Positions 6,757 through 9,687 of a stretch of 9,687 bases of DNA are shown piece after piece. Made by a program: the position numbers and the translations under genes. Every line of letters begins with the position of its first letter. Position 1 is the first letter of the stretch. Below the pieces are notes generated by a model that had not been told where the DNA came from, searched no databases, and saw nothing but the letters and a program-made list of their open reading frames with translations. Location: contig CABYOB010000021.1 in assembly GCA_902520385.1 (NCBI GenBank), positions 1 to 9,687 on the forward strand, written 5' to 3'. The DNA comes from an uncultured Bacteroidota bacterium (GTDB lineage Bacteria > Bacteroidota > Bacteroidia > Flavobacteriales > TMED113).

Positions 6757-6780
6757 CTTTTAAAAAAATTAAGATTCTAC

Positions 6781-7257
6781 TTAAAACGTATATCTAAACG
6801 CCCAAGCTAAACCAAATGTATTAGGAACTCCATACTCTTCTCCTGGTAAAGTAAGCCTAACCATAGGTTCAAACCATAATCTACCATCAAATGCTAATTC
6901 TAATGAAACACCTGCTTCTAAAGACATGTCTGGATCTTCACCTGTTCCGGTACTAAGATTACCACCTAAGAATAAATTATCCATAGCGTAATATCTCAAA
7001 CCAATACCCCAATCAAATTCTCCTTCTTCTTCATGAATTTCCATTTCACCATCGTGCATATGCTCTTCTTCATAATCCATAGTCATATTAAATGCAGCAT
7101 TAATCATAAGGCCATCCATAATAAAATAGCCAATATTAGCATCTGCTGTAGGCGATGTAAAATCAGTTCCTGCCCCAAAAGACCATTGACCTGAATTTTG
7201 AGCAAAAGTAAATGTTGCCATCATTAAAGTAGCAACTAATAATGTTAACTTTTTCAT
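6781..7257 (-). CDS. Small outer-membrane barrel protein, paralogue 1 with acidic His/Met loop
   Basis: 158 residues with a signal peptide (MKKLTLLVA...TFTFA, cut before Gln20) nearly the same as in the two genes upstream. The frame aligns with those paralogues throughout: ANIGYF, the GLRYY strand near 86-90, WFEPM (128-132) and a C-terminal AWAFRYTF (AWGLRFTL in the others). The terminal Phe and alternating pattern indicate a small outer-membrane barrel. It differs by an inserted acidic segment at about 61-82 (DYEEEHMHDGEMEIHEEEGE), rich in Glu, His and Met, probably an extracellular or periplasmic loop that could bind a cation (inference). The leader GTTTAACAAAAAATTA is shared with the paralogues, and an 8-6-8 inverted repeat lies 73 bases upstream of the ATG. 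Function unknown. Confidence 0.85.
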   Translation of the reverse strand: MKKLTLLVATLMMATFTFAQNSGQWSFGAGTDFTSPTADANIGYFIMDGLMINAAFNMTMDYEEEHMHDGEMEIHEEEGEFDWGIGLRYYAMDNLFLGGNLSTGTGEDPDMSLEAGVSLELAFDGRLWFEPMVRLTLPGEEYGVPNTFGLAWAFRYTF

Positions 7258-7282
7258 AATTATAATTTTTTGTTAAACAGGG

Positions 7283-7290
7283 CGAATGTA
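7283..7290 (-). promoter_or_regulatory. Possible -7 element of paralogue 1
   Basis: The minus strand reads TACATTCG, seven of eight positions of TAnnTTTG, ending 25 bases before the ATG. The aligned position in the other two paralogues reads TACTTGCG, a poorer match, and all three are followed after about six bases by the shared TTTAAC leader. No -33 element is visible. Confidence 0.3.
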
Positions 7291-7330
7291 ATTTATTTTA
7301 TCCTGCCTATAAAACTAATCAATTCGTTTT

Positions 7331-7352
7331 TTTAAACAATAATTTGTTTAAA
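7331..7352. promoter_or_regulatory. Inverted repeat, putative operator of paralogue 1
   Basis: TTTAAACA-ATAATT-TGTTTAAA: perfect eight-base arms, six-base spacer (the outer nine bases also pair if the loop is read as four). It ends 73 bases before the ATG at 7257. The same 8-6-8 structure stands 77 bases before both other paralogues. It lacks GC and a T tract like those of the real terminators nearby, so a protein-binding site is more likely. Confidence 0.6.
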
Positions 7353-7371
7353 AGAGGTGTTTAAAAATAAA

Positions 7372-7393
7372 AAAGGGGCCAAAAGGCCCCTTT
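7372..7393 (-). terminator. Terminator of OMP paralogue 2
   Basis: Perfect nine-pair stem AAAGGGGCC/GGCCCCTTT with an AAAA loop, followed on the minus strand by a T-rich run. It sits 22 bases after the stop codon of the 7416-7829 gene. Confidence 0.9.
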
Positions 7394-7415
7394 ATTTATT
7401 ATTGATGTTAGATTA

Positions 7416-7829
7416 TTATAGAGTAAATCTCAGTCCCCAAGCTAATCTTGGTGTAAAATCCTGAATGTCATCTAAAACAATCATTGGCTCAAACTGTAAC
7501 TTCCAAATACCTAAATCTTTAGTCCAACCTATAGCTGCACCAATATTATATTCAGAGTCACCACCATCTACTCCTGTAGCAGTAGTAGTAGCTTGAAGAA
7601 ACATGTCGTCAAAAACACCATAGTATCTAGCGCCTACTGTAAAGTTATCCCAGTCAGTCATTCCAAGTGATACCATAATATCATCTGTCATGAAGTAACC
7701 TAGATTAGCTTCAGTATTCATAGGTGTTCTTAAATCAAGATCATTAACCGCGAAAGTCATTGAACCTTGTTGAGCAAACGAAATTGTTGCAACCATTAAA
7801 GCAGCAACTAATAATGTTAACTTTTTCAT
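7416..7829 (-). CDS. Small outer-membrane barrel protein, paralogue 2
   Basis: 137 residues with a signal peptide (residues 1-19, SFA before Gln20) and a mature part of about 118 residues of alternating pattern: MTFAVNDLDLRTP, ANLGYFMTDDIMVSLGM, NFTVGARYYG, MFLQATTTATG, YNIGAAIGWTKDLG, WKLQFEPMIVLDD, PRLAWGLRFTL. Eight candidate strands fit a minimal eight-stranded barrel. The C-terminus is Leu preceded by Phe, compared with Phe in paralogue 1. It is 132/137 identical to the gene at 8038-8451, the differences being Phe46/Tyr, Val72/Ile, Phe73/Cys, Asp75/Gly and Ile100/Leu. It has its own terminator and upstream inverted repeat, so it is probably expressed alone. The A-rich leader suggests strong translation (inference). 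No named family recognised. Confidence 0.85.
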   Translation of the reverse strand: MKKLTLLVAALMVATISFAQQGSMTFAVNDLDLRTPMNTEANLGYFMTDDIMVSLGMTDWDNFTVGARYYGVFDDMFLQATTTATGVDGGDSEYNIGAAIGWTKDLGIWKLQFEPMIVLDDIQDFTPRLAWGLRFTL

Positions 7830-7868
7830 AATAAATTTAATTTTTTGTTAAACTGCTCGCAAGTAAGC

Positions 7869-7876
7869 TATATTTG
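7869..7876 (+). promoter_or_regulatory. Outward-facing promoter-like element, copy 1
   Basis: TATATTTG is a perfect -7 box on the plus strand, with TTTG 21 bases before it (7844-7847), a spacing close to the Bacteroides-type -33/-7 arrangement. It points away from the barrel gene and towards the bidirectional hairpin at 7991-8018. It could be chance or drive a short RNA. Confidence 0.3.
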
Positions 7877-7906
7877 ACACTTTTAAAAAATAAAAAAAAC
7901 AATATT

Positions 7907-7928
7907 TTTAAACATTTAAATGTTCAAA
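7907..7928. promoter_or_regulatory. Inverted repeat, putative operator of paralogue 2
   Basis: TTTAAACA-TTTAAA-TGTTCAAA, one mismatch between the arms, 77 bases before the ATG at 7829. Same layout as the sites at 7331-7352 and 8529-8550. The middle also forms a 14-base perfect palindrome (7911-7924), and CAAATAAT/ATTATTTG arms (7925-7932, 7941-7948) follow. Confidence 0.55.
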
Positions 7929-7990
7929 TAATGTTAAAAAATTATTTGATTTTAAAATTTAACAGATAAGAAAAGTAAAAAAAACCAATA

Positions 7991-8018
7991 AAAAAAAGGG
8001 TCAAAAGACCCTTTTTTT
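7991..8018. terminator. Terminator of OMP paralogue 3, bidirectional
   Basis: Perfect twelve-pair stem, AAAAAAAGGGTC with GACCCTTTTTTT, loop AAAA, 19 bases after the stop codon of the 8038-8451 gene. It is nearly symmetrical, with T runs on both strands, so it should stop transcription from either side. Confidence 0.9.
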
Positions 8019-8037
8019 TTCTAGTATTATTAGATTA

Positions 8038-8451
8038 TTATAGAGTAAATCTCAGTCCCCAAGCTAATCTTGGTGTAAAATCCTGAATGTCATCTAAAAC
8101 AATCATTGGCTCAAACTGTAACTTCCAAATACCTAAATCTTTAGTCCAACCTAAAGCTGCACCAATATTATATTCAGAGTCACCACCATCTACTCCTGTA
8201 GCAGTAGTAGTAGCTTGAAGAAACATGCCATCACAGATTCCATAATATCTAGCACCTACTGTAAAGTTATCCCAGTCAGTCATTCCAAGTGATACCATAA
8301 TATCATCTGTCATGTAGTAACCTAGATTAGCTTCAGTATTCATAGGAGTTCTTAAATCAAGATCATTAACTGCGAAAGTCATTGAACCTTGTTGAGCAAA
8401 CGAAATTGTTGCAACCATTAAAGCAGCAACTAATAATGTTAACTTTTTCAT
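8038..8451 (-). CDS. Small outer-membrane barrel protein, paralogue 3
   Basis: 137 residues, the tandem copy of 7416-7829. The signal peptide, strand pattern, WKLQFEP motif and C-terminal WGLRFTL are identical. The five substitutions cluster around residues 72-75, where VFDDM becomes ICDGM; the lone Cys73 would lie next to the ARYYG strand. It is the first gene downstream of pcm on the same strand, 101 bases away. The gap holds the inverted repeat and leader, so it probably has its own promoter. Sequence conservation with the sister gene, including silent sites, indicates a recent duplication or ongoing gene conversion. Function unknown; the outer-membrane location is inferred from signal peptide, aromatic strand ends and family resemblance to paralogue 1. 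Confidence 0.85.
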   Translation of the reverse strand: MKKLTLLVAALMVATISFAQQGSMTFAVNDLDLRTPMNTEANLGYYMTDDIMVSLGMTDWDNFTVGARYYGICDGMFLQATTTATGVDGGDSEYNIGAALGWTKDLGIWKLQFEPMIVLDDIQDFTPRLAWGLRFTL

Positions 8452-8490
8452 AATAAATTTAATTTTTTGTTAAACTGCTCGCAAGTAAGC

Positions 8491-8498
8491 TATATTTG
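8491..8498 (+). promoter_or_regulatory. Outward-facing promoter-like element, copy 2
   Basis: The duplicated counterpart of the TATATTTG box at 7869-7876, with TTTG 21 bases before it. It points into the 3' end of pcm (antisense) with no terminator close behind, which argues that the element may have no role on this strand. Confidence 0.2.
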
Positions 8499-8528
8499 CC
8501 CCTTTTAAAAAAGAAAAAAAACAATATT

Positions 8529-8550
8529 TTTAAACAAATAGATGTTTAAA
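8529..8550. promoter_or_regulatory. Inverted repeat, putative operator of paralogue 3
   Basis: TTTAAACA-AATAGA-TGTTTAAA, perfect arms, 77 bases before the ATG at 8451 and two bases after the pcm stop. It might instead act as a weak AT-only hairpin at the pcm 3' end, but the same element before the other two barrel genes, which already have GC-rich terminators upstream, favours an operator. Confidence 0.6.
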
Positions 8551-8552
8551 AT

Positions 8553-9200
8553 TTACTTTTTATCTCTTAGGAATGGTACAAATTTAAAGTCATTATACTC
8601 AGATAAAATTTCATAAGAATCATCACCTGTTTTAAGAATTACTGTCATTTTTTGAACTTTCACCCCTACTGGTATAACCAATATACCCCCAACCTTTAAT
8701 TGTTCTTTTAATGAAAAAGGAACCTTAGAAGCCCCAGCTGTTACAATAATTTTATCAAAAGGCGCATAATTCGGAAGGCCTAAATACCCGTCTCCATAAA
8801 ATAAATTTGCATTACAATTCAAATCTGACAAATTTCGCTTTGCCTTCAAAAACAAATCTTTAAATCTTTCAATTGAATAAACTTTACATCCTATTTTACA
8901 AAGAATTGCCGTTTGATAACCTGAACCTGTACCTATTTCTAAAATTTTATCATTAGTTTTCGGCGACAAAAGCTCTGATTGAAAGGCAACAGTGTACGGG
9001 TTAGAAATTGTTTGGTCAGAACCTATTGGAAAAGCATTATCTTTGTAAGCAAAATCTATAAATGCAGAATCTAAGAAAAAATGCCTAGGCACTTGATTCA
9101 TAGCATTTAAAACAGACTCATCTCTAATATCTCTTTTCATTAACCTCTCAACCATCTGAGATCGAAGACCTTTGTCTCTGAAAGTATCTATTTTTTTCAA
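8553..9200 (-). CDS. pcm: Protein-L-isoaspartate O-methyltransferase
   Basis: Uses S-adenosylmethionine to methylate L-isoaspartyl residues in damaged proteins, starting their repair; cytoplasmic. The 215 residues are typical. Motifs: VPRHFF (37-42), PIGSDQTISNPY (58-69, substrate site), the SAM-binding ILEIGTGSGYQTA (86-98), Glu111 after YSI, FYGDGYLGLP (134-143), FDKIIVTAGA (148-157), and the C-terminal VPFLRDKK. The start is a TTG; an in-frame stop lies two codons upstream and the next ATG is codon 16, which would remove TFRDKGLR, a segment that from memory is conserved in flavobacterial Pcm. I therefore keep TTG. It diverges from the oxidoreductase gene across 65 bases. CAAATAAA at 9231-9238 (minus TTTATTTG, one mismatch) could be its -7 box. 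Confidence 0.94.
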   Translation of the reverse strand: MKKIDTFRDKGLRSQMVERLMKRDIRDESVLNAMNQVPRHFFLDSAFIDFAYKDNAFPIGSDQTISNPYTVAFQSELLSPKTNDKILEIGTGSGYQTAILCKIGCKVYSIERFKDLFLKAKRNLSDLNCNANLFYGDGYLGLPNYAPFDKIIVTAGASKVPFSLKEQLKVGGILVIPVGVKVQKMTVILKTGDDSYEILSEYNDFKFVPFLRDKK

Positions 9201-9240
9201 AATTCAAGAATTAAAATTAAAATGATTTGACAAATAAATT

Positions 9241-9248
9241 TATTTTTG
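9241..9248 (+). promoter_or_regulatory. -7 box for the oxidoreductase gene
   Basis: TATTTTTG matches TAnnTTTG exactly and ends 17 bases before the ATG at 9266. A TTG at 9227-9229 is only 11 bases upstream, too close for a -33 element. Confidence 0.4.
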
Positions 9249-9265
9249 AATGAAATATATAAAAA

Positions 9266-9687
9266 ATGTTAAAAATTGGCATTGTAGGAACAGGATACTT
9301 TGGAGAAATTCATATAAAAGTGTTATTAAAACTTAAAAAGTTATTTAAGATTGTAGGTTTTTTTGACATTAATAAAAAAAGATCTGAAGAAATTTCTAAT
9401 AAATATAAAATTCCATTTTTAGATTTAAATAATTTAATTCAAAAGTCTGAGTTAATTAACATCACCTCAAAGACTGACACTCATTTTGAACTAATAAAAT
9501 TAGCGCTAAAAGAAAAAAAACATTTATTTGTTGAAAAACCTATTTGTGAAACATTGAGTGAAATCAAATATATCAAAGAATTAAAAAAATCATTAGATGT
9601 TAAAATTCAAGTAGGTTTTATTGAAAGGTTTAACCCCGCTTTTTTAAGCCTATCATCTATCAAATTTAGCGCAAAACACATAAAAGC
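9266..9687 (+). CDS. Gfo/Idh/MocA family oxidoreductase, 3' truncated
   Basis: The window ends after 140 codons and two bases, so only the N-terminal NAD(P)-binding Rossmann domain is visible. It opens MLKIGIVGTGYFGEIHI (glycine-rich dinucleotide loop GxGxxG), continues with an acidic end to the second strand (VGFFDINKKR), then the family signature LFVEKPICET (EKP, residues about 92-94, lysine next to the active site), and VGFIERFNPAF, which follows in this family. Members reduce or oxidise sugars, inositols and related compounds, or biliverdin-like substrates; the actual substrate cannot be told without the C-terminal domain. The start follows the perfect -7 box and directly gives the beta-strand of the Rossmann fold, so it is well supported. 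Confidence 0.9.
   Translation, partial: MLKIGIVGTGYFGEIHIKVLLKLKKLFKIVGFFDINKKRSEEISNKYKIPFLDLNNLIQKSELINITSKTDTHFELIKLALKEKKHLFVEKPICETLSEIKYIKELKKSLDVKIQVGFIERFNPAFLSLSSIKFSAKHIK

Larger units (their letters stand above)
7408..7928 (-). repeat. Tandem duplication, copy 1 (OMP gene, leader and operator)
   Basis: Aligns without gaps to 8030-8550 (offset 622). Identity is near complete from TTAGATTATTATAGAG just after the stop codon up to 7914, with 12 differences in the 414-base coding part and about 3 in the leader, then a diverged spacer and the second arm of the inverted repeat. The terminators of the two copies are different sequences and lie outside the unit. Confidence 0.9.
8030..8550 (-). 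repeat. Tandem duplication, copy 2 (OMP gene, leader and operator)
   Basis: Partner of 7408-7928 in direct orientation. The unit ends just two bases before the pcm stop codon, so the duplication boundary lies at the pcm 3' end. Differences from copy 1 are concentrated in one 27-base patch. Confidence 0.9.

Noticed and set aside
7408..8550. Tandem copies as an assembly duplication artefact
   Set aside because: The copies differ at about 15 positions, have different terminators and different flanks, so they are genuine separate loci, though long reads would confirm this.
1..9687. CRISPR arrays, insertion sequences, toxin-antitoxin pairs, defence genes
   Set aside because: No regularly spaced direct repeats, transposase motifs or terminal inverted repeats, and no recognisable toxin, nuclease or defence domain in any frame.

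Overview
The window looks like a piece of a compact, very AT-rich Bacteroidota chromosome, most likely a marine member of the Flavobacteriia. This rests on several things visible in the sequence. Genes are tightly packed with converging or nearly touching ends. Shine-Dalgarno sequences are absent. There are A-rich leaders and several sites fitting the Bacteroidota -7 promoter element TAnnTTTG. The housekeeping proteins (AroQ, XerD, SmpB, Pcm) read like flavobacterial versions. No phage, transposon, CRISPR or plasmid module is present.

Left part (1-2628): a 5'-truncated PAS domain fused to a MenA-like UbiA prenyltransferase (+). It converges, with a 12-base overlap, on a DUF423 membrane protein and an upstream 62-residue membrane protein, both on the minus strand. 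Next, also on the minus strand, come tRNA-Asp(GUC) with its own hairpin terminator and aroQ (3-dehydroquinate dehydratase, shikimate pathway).

Middle (2628-6045): xerD (+) diverges from aroQ and overlaps tail to tail by 11 bases with a nitronate monooxygenase-like flavoprotein (-). Immediately upstream of that flavoprotein, joined by an ATGA overlap, is a previously unlisted 50-codon ORF with a perfect TAnnTTTG box in front of it. Divergent from it is a ZIP/GufA metal transporter (+) and, one base after it, smpB (trans-translation), whose stop codon sits in the loop of a bidirectional terminator.

Right part (6046-9687): a minus-strand run of four small secreted proteins ending in beta-barrel-like C-termini, each with its own terminator. 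Three of them (6781-7257, 7416-7829, 8038-8451) are paralogues. Two are a recent tandem duplication (137 codons each, 5 amino-acid differences) with a 622-base period. All three carry the same 8-6-8 inverted repeat (TTTAAACA-N6-TGTTTAAA) at 73-77 bases before the start codon. This shared putative operator, with the triplicated barrel genes, is the most interesting signal here. The run is followed by pcm (protein repair methyltransferase, TTG start) and, divergently, the beginning of a Gfo/Idh/MocA oxidoreductase cut by the window end.

Most genes are separate housekeeping functions: protein quality control (smpB, pcm), chromosome dimer resolution (xerD), aromatic biosynthesis (aroQ) and metal transport (ZIP). 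The accessory content is the barrel cluster, the PAS-UbiA fusion and the two tiny membrane-type proteins.
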